From assembly GCA_002709225.1 (NCBI GenBank), contig PAQH01000126.1, positions 16,189-80,188 of the forward strand: DNA of 64,000 nucleotides, read 5' to 3'. Positions within the stretch are counted from its first letter, which is position 1; the number at the start of each line of letters is the position of its first letter. Positions 19,011 to 28,590 of this stretch are shown piece after piece. Under the pieces are notes generated by a model. That model ran no database searches. It had not been told where the DNA came from and saw only the letters and a list, made by a program, of their open reading frames with translations. This stretch comes from Planctomycetaceae bacterium (GTDB taxonomy: Bacteria; Planctomycetota; Planctomycetia; Pirellulales; Pirellulaceae). A program made the translations under genes and the position numbers.

Positions 19011-19468
19011 TCGATTTTGTGTTTCGATGGGCCACTCCATTACGCATTCGCCTGCAGGAACGGGAGCAGCTGCATCTCCAATTGGTTGAGGCTATGGACA
19101 TCTGGCAGCAAACAGTGAATCGTTTAGCACGCTGCCGTGAAGCGAGATCTGCGGTGACAGACCGCTTGCGTAGCTTGCGCCGGGCGGGCCGTGTTGATCT
19201 TCACGCGTTACGCCGTCAGTACTTGCGACGCGCGTCGCTCGACCAGCAGATTCTCATGTTGGAGCGAGAAGCGGGTTGTCGCTATCAGCGACTGGAGGTC
19301 TGCCGGGGGGCATTTCGGGAGGCGGAGCGCGCCGTACGGGCGCTCCAGAAGTTGCGTTCCCGCGAGACGGAGCGGCGTCAAGGACAGCAGCAAGAATCGG
19401 AGATGGAGCAGCTCGACCAGTCAGGCGCGACCAGTTGGTTGGCAAGACGGATGACAGAAGACGCTTAG
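19007..19468 (+). CDS. fliJ: FliJ-like flagellar export chaperone
   Basis: 153 residues. The GTG at 19007 overlaps the fliI stop (GTGA), so translation is coupled. It begins FVFRWATPLRIRLQEREQ, the typical FliJ N-terminus, followed by an almost uninterrupted Arg/Gln/Leu-rich antiparallel coiled coil. FliJ couples FliI to the export gate. Sequence identity within this family is always low, so the call depends on size, coiled coil, N-terminal pattern and position. Confidence 0.8.
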   Translation: MIDFVFRWATPLRIRLQEREQLHLQLVEAMDIWQQTVNRLARCREARSAVTDRLRSLRRAGRVDLHALRRQYLRRASLDQQILMLEREAGCRYQRLEVCRGAFREAERAVRALQKLRSRETERRQGQQQESEMEQLDQSGATSWLARRMTEDA

Positions 19469-19536
19469 CCCTGCCGTGTGCGGTGAGATCCCGGGCGCAA
19501 AGCCAACGCCGGGGGGCTGTTTCCGCGCCGCATACC

Positions 19537-21147
19537 TCACCTGGACAGTTTGCGGTCACCGCGGTCCGGCGCTGTGGCAGTCCGTTTGACGAACAGGTCG
19601 CTCGTTCCCAACGCATGTGCTTTCTCGCCCGCGACGTACACGCGCAACTGGCACGCGCCCCGCGCAGCGGTGGGGATTTGGAGTTCCACGTGGGACGCGC
19701 CGGCGGCCATGGTGAAATCCTGCCGCGACCAGGTCGGTTGATTGGCGTCCTGGTAGGCCCGGTCGTAACGGCTCAACGCCGCGGGGGTCGCGACATAGAC
19801 CGAACGCGTCGGAGCTGGATGTCGTAGTTGTCCACGTCGACAAATCAACTCGACACTACACCTGCCGGCAATTTCGGAATGGAGTTGCAGTGCGATGACA
19901 TCTCCTGACGTCGCGATCTTTGGGGCGTCGATCTGGATGCGCTGAGGCTGATGTATGCGCAGGAGGGGATCACCCAGGAGGTTAATCAGTTGAAGGTGTT
20001 CTCGGCGTTCCGCAGCCAGTAAGTCGGGTGAACTCGCAAAGGCTCCGGCCAGCGCGTCCAGCAATTGTCGTGTCGTGGCTTGAGATCCGTTGATCGTTTT
20101 AGCCGGTGGCGTTCCCAGGGTGCGTTTTGCATACATAATCACTTGGCCCAGCGAGGCCCGGCGTTGCTGAAACAGCTGATCCATCAGGCCGGTTGCCAAT
20201 ACGGCCATCCCGTATGGCATGGTGACGCGTGTTCCTCCCAGGACCGCGACGGGACCGTTTGGCGCTCTTAACATCATTTCACCCAGACATTCCTGTGGCC
20301 CATCGAATGCGGTCGTATAACAAGCCAGAAAGATCGCGATTGGGGGCGTGCTTACGGGCGCCAGTCTGGTGATATCTTGTTTGCCGAAAATGTGGTAGGA
20401 ACGCCCGGGAACCTGGACACGATCGAGAAAGGTCCGCTGGCCGTGTCCGATGTAGATCCAGAACAGGCAGCCTTCGTTGAAACGTTCCACGACGGCATCG
20501 TCAAATCGTGATGGGTTAGGGCAATAGGGGCTTTGCCAGCTGCCGTATGTCATGTGAGTGGCATAGCTATCGGGTACACCATCGGTCAGAAACTTTCGTG
20601 TTGTGAGTTCTAGAACGGAATCGACCAGTGCTCCAAATCCGCCCACGCCGGCAACTAAATTTATGCGTCTACGCCACTCGCCATGATCGTTGCTTGTTTC
20701 ATATGCCAGTATTTTTGTCAGCATGTTACGGAGTTGTGCCAGGTTCGCGGCCGGTAAACGGCCGATCGCCAAATCCGGAAGATCGTCGTCGTCCAAATCC
20801 GCGTACCAGTTGTCGGTGGCAATTTCTGGCTCCGAGCCCCAACGCACATTGACATGAGCCTTGGCGAGGTGGGTGGGTATGTGGAGGGCGTCGGTTTCTC
20901 TGGACACATCCCCGACGAGCAGGACGTATTGCAACCGACCGCTTTTTGCCACTTGGCGGATGCTGGCGCGAATTTGGGAAGCCGTGCCACTGGGGCGCAC
21001 AGTGATTACGTGCCCCTGGGCCTGCCGATGTGTGAGCCAGGGGCGCATTGCGGGGCGAAAATCCGCGGGACAGATCACCACGGTGTCAGCAGGTGGTGCC
21101 GCCACCGTCGCGCCAGAGAGAGCACAGCCCAACAGAAAAGCCAGCAT
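19537..21147 (-). CDS. Secreted C25 (gingipain)-like cysteine peptidase
   Basis: 536 residues from ATG 21147, chosen because GGGAG lies eight bases upstream and a signal peptide starts there (MLAFLLGCALSGATVAA); a GTG at 21192 would mask it. The catalytic pair of peptidase family C25 is visible: His235 in YIGHGQ and Cys276 in FLACYTTAFD. DNWYADLDDDDLPDLAIGR, the calcium-binding-like segment common in gingipains, precedes them. The last ~150 residues are beta-rich (Ig-like). Secretion sorting tags were not recognised. It converges with fliJ; 68 bases separate the two stops. Confidence 0.82.
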   Translation of the reverse strand: MLAFLLGCALSGATVAAPPADTVVICPADFRPAMRPWLTHRQAQGHVITVRPSGTASQIRASIRQVAKSGRLQYVLLVGDVSRETDALHIPTHLAKAHVNVRWGSEPEIATDNWYADLDDDDLPDLAIGRLPAANLAQLRNMLTKILAYETSNDHGEWRRRINLVAGVGGFGALVDSVLELTTRKFLTDGVPDSYATHMTYGSWQSPYCPNPSRFDDAVVERFNEGCLFWIYIGHGQRTFLDRVQVPGRSYHIFGKQDITRLAPVSTPPIAIFLACYTTAFDGPQECLGEMMLRAPNGPVAVLGGTRVTMPYGMAVLATGLMDQLFQQRRASLGQVIMYAKRTLGTPPAKTINGSQATTRQLLDALAGAFASSPDLLAAERREHLQLINLLGDPLLRIHQPQRIQIDAPKIATSGDVIALQLHSEIAGRCSVELICRRGQLRHPAPTRSVYVATPAALSRYDRAYQDANQPTWSRQDFTMAAGASHVELQIPTAARGACQLRVYVAGEKAHALGTSDLFVKRTATAPDRGDRKLSR

Positions 21148-21441
21148 GCCGCGGTCTCCCCATACCATGTTCAGGAGTGGTTGCCTGGTCACGGTGGTCT
21201 ATTGGCGCGCCAGAACTAGCTGGCAGGACGACACAACTCGATCGGTCAACCGATGCGGGGGATTTTAGCTTGAGGGTTGCGCGAGTCACAAGATGAAATG
21301 CGAGTGCGGTGTTTGCCGGTCGCTACGTCAGGTTTACCAGTCGCTACGAAATTCGTTGCGGTACGTTGCCGGGTCCACCTGGCAGCGGCCAACGCACACA
21401 TACACCCAGTGGACTCGCACGACACCTGTTCGGGTAGCAAG

Positions 21442-21512
21442 AGCGGGTGAAGGGAATCGAACCCTCGTATCAAGCTTGGGAAGCTTGTGTTCTACCATTG
21501 AACTACACCCGC
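21442..21512 (-). tRNA. tRNA-Gly (anticodon CCC)
   Basis: A complete 71-base cloverleaf on the reverse strand. Acceptor GCGGGTG/CACCCGC with U73, D arm GTTC/GAAC, anticodon stem CAAGC/GCTTG with loop TTCCCAA (anticodon CCC), T arm GAGGG/CCCTT with loop TTCGATT. The 3' CCA is not encoded. Confidence 0.97.
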
Positions 21513-21814
21513 GGCGCTAGCGGTTCGACACCCGCTTCGGCCCTGAGCTGCATTACCGATAGAGACGCGGCGCGTCTGGCCATGGTGCCACCTTCTCGAG
21601 AGCCATGCACGACTGCTGGCCAGTTTAGCACATCCGCACACGTTGACTACCACGGCTATATTGACCGCTGTACAGGCCGTTTTTCAACGGCTCAATGCCA
21701 CCAACTCAAACCAGTCAAGAAAGGGTAACCATGTAGGCGAAATCACGTAGGCGAAATGTGGTACAACACGGCCTTGCAAGAATCGTATCAGTGTTGCACG
21801 AGGAATCGACCGAC
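21513..21814. other. Gap between tRNA-Gly and the transhydrogenase gene
   Basis: About 300 bases. Two 11-bp copies of GTAGGCGAAAT (21734-21744, 21748-21758) lie about 60 bases before the next gene, 14 bases apart, and could be an operator (inference). Nothing else is seen. Confidence 0.4.
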
Positions 21815-23095
21815 ATGGCAAATGACACCGCGTTTCAAATGGCCGCGTCCAACATTCGCTTTGGGGAGGGGATTACCCGCGAAGTGGGGATGGACTTGCA
21901 GGAACTGGGGGCTCGGCGCACTTTGCTGGTAATCGATCCGGCATTGGTCGATTTGCCGGCCGGGCAGACGGTTCTGGCGGCACTTCGCGATGCGCAAATC
22001 GGGTTCGATTGTTTCAGTGAAGTTTCTGTGGAACCGACCGATGCCAGTTTCCAACGTGCGATCGAAGTGGCCACCGAGGGAGACTACGATTCGATTCTGG
22101 CGGTTGGTGGCGGTAGCACGCTGGACACTGCCAAGGCAGCGAATTTGTATTCCACCTACCCGGCTCCATTTCTGGAGTATGTCAACGCACCCATCGGTCG
22201 CGGCGCGCCGGTACCAGGACCGTTGAAACCGATGATCGCAATTCCCACGACCGCTGGGACGGGAAGTGAAACGACCGGTGTCGCGATCTTTGATCTGGTT
22301 GAGAGGAAGGCCAAGACGGGGATTGCAAATCGCTATCTGAAACCGACGTTGGGTTTGATTGACCCCAACAACACAGAGACACTGCCAGGCGCGGTAGCCG
22401 CTGCGAGTGGCTTGGACGTGTTGAGCCATGCTCTGGAGTCCTTTACCGCGATGGCTTTTACGATGCGTCCCAAACCAGCCCGCCCAGCCGAACGCCCTGC
22501 ATATCAGGGCGCTAATCCGATTAGTGACATCTGGGCTGTGCGCGCTCTGGAGATGGTTGACGCATTCTTGCTTCGCGCTGTGCGTGACCCGTCAGATGTT
22601 GAGGCACGGGGACAGATGTTGCTGGCAGCTGCGATCGCTGGGATCGGTTTTGGCAATGCGGGAGTCCATTTGCCACATGGAATGTCCTATCCAGTGGCGG
22701 GCATGGTGCGCGATTATCAACCCGCAGGATACGAAGTGGACCACCCGCTGGTTCCGCATGGCTATTCGGTAATCTTGCACACGCCAGCGGTTGCCCGTTT
22801 TACCGCACCGGCATCTCCCGACCGGCATTTGCGCGCGGCCCGCGCGTTGGGCGCCACGGTTGACGGCGTGGCGCCCGAAAATGCAGGTGATCTGCTTGCC
22901 GATCGGGTGGTTTATTTCATGCGAGAATTGGAGGTGCCGAACGGGCTGCAGGCGGTCGGTTATTCCAGTGCTGACATTCCCGCCCTGGTCGAGGGAACTT
23001 TGCCCCAACACCGGGTGACGAAATTGTCGCCGATTCCTGCTGGGGAGGCCGAACTTACCGGCTTGTTTACAGCTGCGATGACCGTGTGGGATTGA
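21815..23095 (+). CDS. Hydroxyacid-oxoacid transhydrogenase (iron-containing ADH family)
   Basis: 426 residues from ATG 21815 with GAGGAA nine bases upstream. Group III iron-dependent alcohol dehydrogenase fold: ILAVGGGSTLDTAKAAN (nucleotide-binding), IPTTAGTGSETTGVAIF, and metal ligands in SGLDVLSHALE and NAGVHLPHGMSYP plus PHGYSV. The long insertion and the PHGMSYPVAG block match ADHFE1-type enzymes, which transfer a hydride from 4-hydroxybutyrate to 2-oxoglutarate with tightly bound NAD. A plain alcohol dehydrogenase is the alternative. Confidence 0.85.
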   Translation: MANDTAFQMAASNIRFGEGITREVGMDLQELGARRTLLVIDPALVDLPAGQTVLAALRDAQIGFDCFSEVSVEPTDASFQRAIEVATEGDYDSILAVGGGSTLDTAKAANLYSTYPAPFLEYVNAPIGRGAPVPGPLKPMIAIPTTAGTGSETTGVAIFDLVERKAKTGIANRYLKPTLGLIDPNNTETLPGAVAAASGLDVLSHALESFTAMAFTMRPKPARPAERPAYQGANPISDIWAVRALEMVDAFLLRAVRDPSDVEARGQMLLAAAIAGIGFGNAGVHLPHGMSYPVAGMVRDYQPAGYEVDHPLVPHGYSVILHTPAVARFTAPASPDRHLRAARALGATVDGVAPENAGDLLADRVVYFMRELEVPNGLQAVGYSSADIPALVEGTLPQHRVTKLSPIPAGEAELTGLFTAAMTVWD

Positions 23096-23352
23096 GCCGT
23101 CGGTGTTGTCGTTCTTCTGTTGCGATCAGCAGCGTAAGACCATTTACGCAGCTTGTGCGACCCGCGGGGATTGGTGGCAGGTTGGGGTTTGACAAGTGCC
23201 CAGAAACGCTGGCGGACGCCTGGCCAAGTGCGCTATGGAAACGCTATTTACCGGGGTGCCGCGGGGTCGCAGAGGCTCAGCGGCGTGTTGACTCGACATC
23301 CGGAAACGATGGTTTATACTGGGAATCGAACCCCAGGAGCTTGCGTACTATT

Positions 23353-23820
23353 ATGACCAATGATCCCAATTTTCCGCCGATGTTTCGCATTGATGTGTCG
23401 GCTGATTCGAACAGTCAGGAATGTGCCGACGACGTAGGTGTTAATGAAGTGATTGTCGCTTTGTTACGACAGCTTGTTGTGGGGCAGGAACGTCAGCAGA
23501 AAGTTCTTGAAGAACTGGTGCAACAGACCGGCCAGGCTCAGAAGCAGCGTTCTCAGGAATTAGGCCAGTGGAAAGAAGCAAACCCGGGGTTAGCACGTAG
23601 TTGCCGGCGCGCTTCGGAAGCGTTGAGCCAGGCACAATCCCAGTTTTTGTCCAATCTCACCGAGGAAATCGCGGATCAGGCAGATTCCCTGCTGGACGGC
23701 GAGTTTATGCTCAACGAATTTGTGGATCGGTTCGGTCCACGGCTGGCACATCTGAATGGCTTGTTGCAGGCACTTTCACAGTTAAGCAGTGTTCCCGACA
23801 GCCACAATACGGCTTCCTGA
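23353..23820 (+). CDS. Conserved helical protein of unknown function
   Basis: 155 residues from ATG 23353; the open frame continues upstream but with poor composition. After an acidic N-terminus, most of the protein is predicted helical: VIVALLRQLVVGQERQQKVLEELVQQTG (a coiled coil, about 32-60), a Gln/Lys region, then FLSNLTEEIADQADSLLDGEF and FVDRFGPRLAHLNGLLQALSQL. I recognise the pattern as a small protein conserved across planctomycetes but know no function. AGGAG is 14 bases upstream, rather far, so the start is uncertain. Confidence 0.65.
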   Translation: MTNDPNFPPMFRIDVSADSNSQECADDVGVNEVIVALLRQLVVGQERQQKVLEELVQQTGQAQKQRSQELGQWKEANPGLARSCRRASEALSQAQSQFLSNLTEEIADQADSLLDGEFMLNEFVDRFGPRLAHLNGLLQALSQLSSVPDSHNTAS

Positions 23821-24111
23821 TCAAGGTTTTGTCTCCCGGGAGCGTTACCGCTGACGCGCATGCGCTCATTGGGCTGGCAATGGCCAGGTTCGAGTAGACA
23901 CTCCAAGCCTGTTTCTGGAATCGCGCCACCGATACGACCGCCGAGCAGAACCGAGGTGTCCTACGGCAACGCCGTGCCATGGCGTTTGGGACGGGGCTCT
24001 GGTTATCTTTGCCGGGGAAGGTCGCTGGTCGCTCGCGCCGACTAGCTTGTCTCGCGCAAAACGCTACGATGAGAGTTATTGGTGATGCACGCATTCATGG
24101 GAGAACAAGCT

Positions 24112-25392
24112 GTGAAGACGATGATTTCCATCGCCTTGGGGGCGGGGCTGGGGTTTTTGTTAGGCAGCGAGCCCTGTGCCGGGCAAGAATCGCCCGCGGC
24201 CTCGGTGCGCGAAGACTGGTCTGATTGGCGCGGGCCGCGACGCGATGGGATTTCGCGTGAGACCGGCTTGTTGCTGGAATGGAAAAAACGTCCGCCGCAG
24301 CGACGTTGGCAACGTCCACTGGGATCGGGCTATTCGTCGATGACGATTGTTGAAGGGCGCGTCTTCACCATGGCGGTGACCGCCGATGGAGAATTTGTTT
24401 TTGCCCTTGATGCTTCTAACGGCAAGACCCTCTGGCAAGTGCGATCGGGTGCGACGTTTGAAGATTCGTATGGCGATGGGCCGCGGGGTACACCCGTAGT
24501 TGATCATGGCCGAGTTTATGCGTTGGGAGCCCACGGCGATCTGCTGTGTTTACAAACAGCGACAGGGGAGGAGGTCTGGCGGCGAAATATCCTCAAGGAC
24601 TTTGGCGCGCCCAATATTCGCTGGGGGATATCCTCCACACCGCTGATTGTCGATGATCACTTGATTGTTCAGGTCGGCGCGAAGACGGCATCGATTGTCT
24701 CGCTGAACAAGTCGACGGGAAAGCTCGTTTGGCAGACGCATGATGACGTCTCCGGCTATTCTTCACCGCTCTTAATTCGGGTTCCTGGACCAGCCGGACC
24801 GCTGCCGCACATTGTTGTCCATTGCGGTCGCTCACTTGTAGGTGTTGCTCCTTCCGATGGAGAAGTGCAATGGAAGTTTCCCTGGCTCACGACGAACGAT
24901 ATGAATATTGCGACGCCGATCTTTGATCCGCAACGCCGCTTGTTGTTTGTTTCCGCGTCACGTGACACCGGACGTTGTTCCGCCTATCGATTGACAGTGA
25001 CAGACAACAAGGTTCGCGCTGAGGAAGTCTACACCAACAAGCAGATGCGAAATCACTACAACGGGTGCATTCTGGTCGGCGATTACTTGTACGGATTCGA
25101 TAACGCGATTCTCAAATGCCTGGAACTGGAGACGGGTCAGGTCATGTGGGAAGACCGGACCGTCGGCAAAGGGTCTTTGCTGGCGGTTCAGGATCATCTG
25201 CTAGTGCTCGGCGAAAAGGGTGAGATGGCAGTGGTGGTGGCAACGCCTGAGAAGTATGTCGAAAAAGGACGGTTCCCTGTCCTCCGGTCCCGTCGGGCCT
25301 GGACACCGCCCGCCCTGGCACAGGGACACTTGTACGTGCGCGATCTGCAAGAGATTACCAGTATCGACTTGAACGACGCCGCGGCCCGTTGA
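24112..25392 (+). CDS. Secreted PQQ-binding-like beta-propeller protein
   Basis: 426 residues from GTG 24112 (GGGAGA seven bases upstream), with a signal peptide (about 1-25, ending CAGQ). WSDWRGPRRDGIS at the start of the mature part is typical for planctomycete outer-membrane-assembly-like propellers. It has repeated blade motifs of the form ALDASNGKTLWQ, CLQTATGEEVWRR, SLNKSTGKLVWQ and CLELETGQVMWED, the PQQ/BamB repeat. The role may be protein binding in the periplasm; quinoprotein catalytic residues were not verified. Followed by a 169-base gap. Confidence 0.88.
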   Translation: MKTMISIALGAGLGFLLGSEPCAGQESPAASVREDWSDWRGPRRDGISRETGLLLEWKKRPPQRRWQRPLGSGYSSMTIVEGRVFTMAVTADGEFVFALDASNGKTLWQVRSGATFEDSYGDGPRGTPVVDHGRVYALGAHGDLLCLQTATGEEVWRRNILKDFGAPNIRWGISSTPLIVDDHLIVQVGAKTASIVSLNKSTGKLVWQTHDDVSGYSSPLLIRVPGPAGPLPHIVVHCGRSLVGVAPSDGEVQWKFPWLTTNDMNIATPIFDPQRRLLFVSASRDTGRCSAYRLTVTDNKVRAEEVYTNKQMRNHYNGCILVGDYLYGFDNAILKCLELETGQVMWEDRTVGKGSLLAVQDHLLVLGEKGEMAVVVATPEKYVEKGRFPVLRSRRAWTPPALAQGHLYVRDLQEITSIDLNDAAAR

Positions 25393-25561
25393 GAGGCTGC
25401 CAGTCACAACATGTGTGTCCGGAGTCGCCGGATTTCGGCAATACCGGGCGCGGCCGCCGCGACGTAATGAGCGCTATGGAGTTCACTGGAGATTGTCCCA
25501 ATAGTGCCCCCTTGCAGGGTGTCAGGCTGTCTCGCACAAACCCGCTTTGACGAACCTGGGT

Positions 25562-26461
25562 ATGTCAACAAATCGGACACCGGACGAACCCCTCTTGAGC
25601 CCTCATTTGTTGGCTCAGCTCGAGCGTCTGGAGTTGGTGACGCGCAAGATGTTTCGGGGCCAGATGAAAGGTGAACGTCGTAGTCGGCGCAAAGGTCAGA
25701 GTGTCGAGTTCGCGGATTTTCGGAATTACGTCCCCGGGGACGATTTGAGGTTCATCGACTGGAATCTTTATGCGCGTCTGGAGAAACTGTTCTTGAAGAT
25801 TTTTGTGGAGGAAGAGGATCTTCATTTTTACGCGTTGTTTGATGCTAGTGGATCGATGGAGTTTGGTGATCCCACCAAACTGTACTACGCCAAACAACTC
25901 GCCGCGTCACTCGGATTTGTAGGGCTTTGTCGGGCCGATCGGGTAAAAGTAGAAGCGCTGGGAGCGTCCCGGCGGTTTCCGGGATTGGCCTTGCGTGGCC
26001 GGCACAGTCTACCGCGTCTGCTCGAGTACCTGGACAAGGTGGAAGCGAACCAGAATGTGTCCTTGGAACAGGGTGTCAAGGATTTCTGCTTGCGAAACAC
26101 GGGTAAGGGGATTCTCGTGTTAATCACCGACCTGATGGATAAGGCTGGGTACGAATCCGCGCTGCGGATGCTGGTGGCGCAGCAGATGGACGTATTTGTG
26201 ATCCATCTCCTCAGTCCGGAGGAAATGGATCCGGATGTGACCGGCGACCTGCGTCTGGTTGATTGCGAAGACCAGGATACCGCCGAAGTCACCATTAGCC
26301 GACCTTTGCTGGAACGGTACCGGCGGACCTTGGCGAGTTTTATCCAGCAGGCTCGCGAATTCTGTACTCGACGTGGCATGGTGTATGTTGCCACAACGAC
26401 GGAAAAGCCTGTCGAGGACCTGGTATCCAACTATCTGCGGGAACGGGGCCTGGTACGGTGA
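25562..26461 (+). CDS. DUF58 domain protein
   Basis: 299 residues from ATG 25562. Contains the DUF58 signature RRSRRKGQSVEFADFRNYVPGD (about 40-61) followed by RFIDWNLYAR, then an incomplete vWA-like domain starting FYALFDASGSMEFG with the DxSGS MIDAS residues. DUF58 proteins are usually encoded with a MoxR AAA+ ATPase and BatA/B proteins. Here the BatA-like gene follows with a GTGA overlap, but no MoxR gene is in the window upstream. The ribosome site is weak (GGGT). Confidence 0.92.
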   Translation: MSTNRTPDEPLLSPHLLAQLERLELVTRKMFRGQMKGERRSRRKGQSVEFADFRNYVPGDDLRFIDWNLYARLEKLFLKIFVEEEDLHFYALFDASGSMEFGDPTKLYYAKQLAASLGFVGLCRADRVKVEALGASRRFPGLALRGRHSLPRLLEYLDKVEANQNVSLEQGVKDFCLRNTGKGILVLITDLMDKAGYESALRMLVAQQMDVFVIHLLSPEEMDPDVTGDLRLVDCEDQDTAEVTISRPLLERYRRTLASFIQQAREFCTRRGMVYVATTTEKPVEDLVSNYLRERGLVR

Positions 26462-28536
26462 ATCCAGTACAGTTTTTTTCCCAGCCATGGCTGAATGGGG
26501 CAACTTGGGCGGCGTTGTTGACATTACCCGTGGCGATTGTGCTGTTGTATTTTCTCAAGCTCAAACGCCAGCCGTTGGAAGTACCGAGCACATTTCTGTG
26601 GACTCAGGCGATCGAGGATTTGCGAGTGAATACGATCTGGCAGCGTTTGCGCCAGAATCTCTTACTGTTTCTTCAGCTGTTGCTTGTCGCCCTCGCCATT
26701 TTGGCCTGCCTCCAGCCTGGTTGGCGGGGCAGTCAATTGGTAGGGGATCGTTTTATTTTCGTTCTTGACGCCTCGGCGAGTATGCAGGCCACCGATGTGT
26801 CGCCAACCCGTTTGGAGTCAGCCAAGCAGACGGCCCTGGGTTATATCGATGAGATGAAGTCGGGTGACGTCGCCATGGTGATTAGTTTTTCGGAGACGGC
26901 CAGAGTAGAACGTGAATTCACCGACAACCGGTCTCGTTTGCGGACTGCGATCAAGAACATCCGTCAGACGAATCGTCCTACTGACTTGTCAGAAGCGTTG
27001 CGTGCGGCAGTTGGACTGGCGGCACCCGGCCGTTCCGCGTTTGAGGCCGGTGATGTGCAAGTGGCTCAAGCTAAGCCCGCGACCATGTACATTTTCTCAG
27101 ACGGTGGTTTTCCGCAGGTCGACAGTTTTACCGGGTTATTGGAGTTCGCCGAAAACCAGGATGGTGCGTTCCGGGAACAGCCACCGCTGCGTGGTTTACG
27201 CCCGGTGTTTATTGCTGTTGGCGATGTGGTTACTCCGGACAATGTGGCCGTGGCCGCGTTTACAACGGAACAGAGCCCGGTGGACGAAGAGCAGACTCAG
27301 GCGTTTGCGCAATTTGAGAACCACGGAATGGCAGAGGTCGTAGTTGATGCGGAGCTGACGCGCGATGGTGCGTTTCTGGATGCGGCTCGCGTACGGGTCC
27401 CCGCCAAGAGGGAAGGAGTGGCGAGCAATCTCGCGAGCGTTACTTTTAGCCTGGGTTCGATGAATGAGGGAGTGCTCAAGATCGACATCAAGGCGGCTGA
27501 TTCCCTGAGCATTGATGATGTCGCCTACGCGGCGCTCAATCCTGCGCGGCGTTCGAAAATTCTGGTGGTGACCGCTTTTCAAGAGGGGGCCCCGGCGAAC
27601 CCGGCCCTGGTGATCGCGATGAAGACCTCGGCCATTGAGCGGCTGGCCATTATCGATTACGCGGATACAGCGATTCTGCAGGATCCACAGCACCAGCAGC
27701 TGGCCGCCGCCGGGGCTTATGACTTGATTATCTATGACCAGGTGCAGCCGACTGAAATGCCACAAGCCAACACGCTGTTTTTCGGTCGCGCCCCACTCGC
27801 GGGTGGTTGGTCGTTGACGCCGGTGACCGACGATCGGGCCCCCGTCATTATTGATGCGGACCAGCTTCACCCATTAACTCGATTGTTGAACTTGAACAAC
27901 GTGGTGATTCTCAACAGCGCGATCGTCGTTGCACCACAAGGAGCGACGGAGCTGATTACAGGCAATATTGGCAGTTTGTTTGCAATTTCACCGCGCCAGG
28001 GGTTTGAGGATGCGGTGCTCGGTTTCGGAATGCTGGCTACGGATGACCAGGGAGGGAGCTGGAATACACAGTGGTGGCGGGACCGCAGTTTTCCAGTATT
28101 TATTTACAACGTGGTGCGGTATTTGGGAGGGAGTTTGGGAACGTTGTCGACGCCATCTTACCAGCCAGGTACACCTGTATTGATTCGCACGGAAGGCACG
28201 ATCGAAACGGTTCGAGTCGTCAAGCCGGATCGGACGAGTACCGACTTGAATCGCGACGGTCAAGCCACGTTTGTTTTTGACGACGCGAACCAGCAGGGTG
28301 TCTATCAGGTCTATGAAAAGGGACAGTCACGGCCGTTGCAACAGTTCTCCGTCAACCTGTTCGATGCGATGGAGAGTGATCTGTTGGTGCGGGATCTCAA
28401 TATCAACGATACGACGGTGAAAGCGACTGCGGGCCTGGTGCCAATTCGTCGAGATCTCTGGAAATGGCTCGTGCTGCTCGCACTCGGTCTGCTCGCATTT
28501 GAGTGGTATGTCTACAATCGGCGCGTCTACATTTGA
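26458..28536 (+). CDS. BatA-type VWA membrane protein
   Basis: 692 residues. GTG 26458 overlaps the DUF58 stop. The N-terminal BatA module has TM1 (about 15-34, ALLTLPVAIVLLYFLKLKR) and TM2 (about 65-85), then a vWA domain whose MIDAS reads FVLDASASMQATD (about 100-112) with SFSETARVEREFTD later. A large beta-rich periplasmic region and a C-terminal TM (about 667-685) ending in a short basic tail complete it. Together with DUF58 it forms a module linked in other bacteria to envelope stress and complex assembly. Confidence 0.9.
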   Translation: MNPVQFFSQPWLNGATWAALLTLPVAIVLLYFLKLKRQPLEVPSTFLWTQAIEDLRVNTIWQRLRQNLLLFLQLLLVALAILACLQPGWRGSQLVGDRFIFVLDASASMQATDVSPTRLESAKQTALGYIDEMKSGDVAMVISFSETARVEREFTDNRSRLRTAIKNIRQTNRPTDLSEALRAAVGLAAPGRSAFEAGDVQVAQAKPATMYIFSDGGFPQVDSFTGLLEFAENQDGAFREQPPLRGLRPVFIAVGDVVTPDNVAVAAFTTEQSPVDEEQTQAFAQFENHGMAEVVVDAELTRDGAFLDAARVRVPAKREGVASNLASVTFSLGSMNEGVLKIDIKAADSLSIDDVAYAALNPARRSKILVVTAFQEGAPANPALVIAMKTSAIERLAIIDYADTAILQDPQHQQLAAAGAYDLIIYDQVQPTEMPQANTLFFGRAPLAGGWSLTPVTDDRAPVIIDADQLHPLTRLLNLNNVVILNSAIVVAPQGATELITGNIGSLFAISPRQGFEDAVLGFGMLATDDQGGSWNTQWWRDRSFPVFIYNVVRYLGGSLGTLSTPSYQPGTPVLIRTEGTIETVRVVKPDRTSTDLNRDGQATFVFDDANQQGVYQVYEKGQSRPLQQFSVNLFDAMESDLLVRDLNINDTTVKATAGLVPIRRDLWKWLVLLALGLLAFEWYVYNRRVYI

Positions 28537-28590
28537 CCGAGGAGGTGTGGCCCGCGTACCGGAGACCGCGTCTAGGGTGATTGTACGGGT

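Noticed and set aside
21734..21758. Start of a CRISPR or satellite array
   Set aside because: Only two 11-bp copies, no spacers of regular length and no cas genes anywhere in the window.
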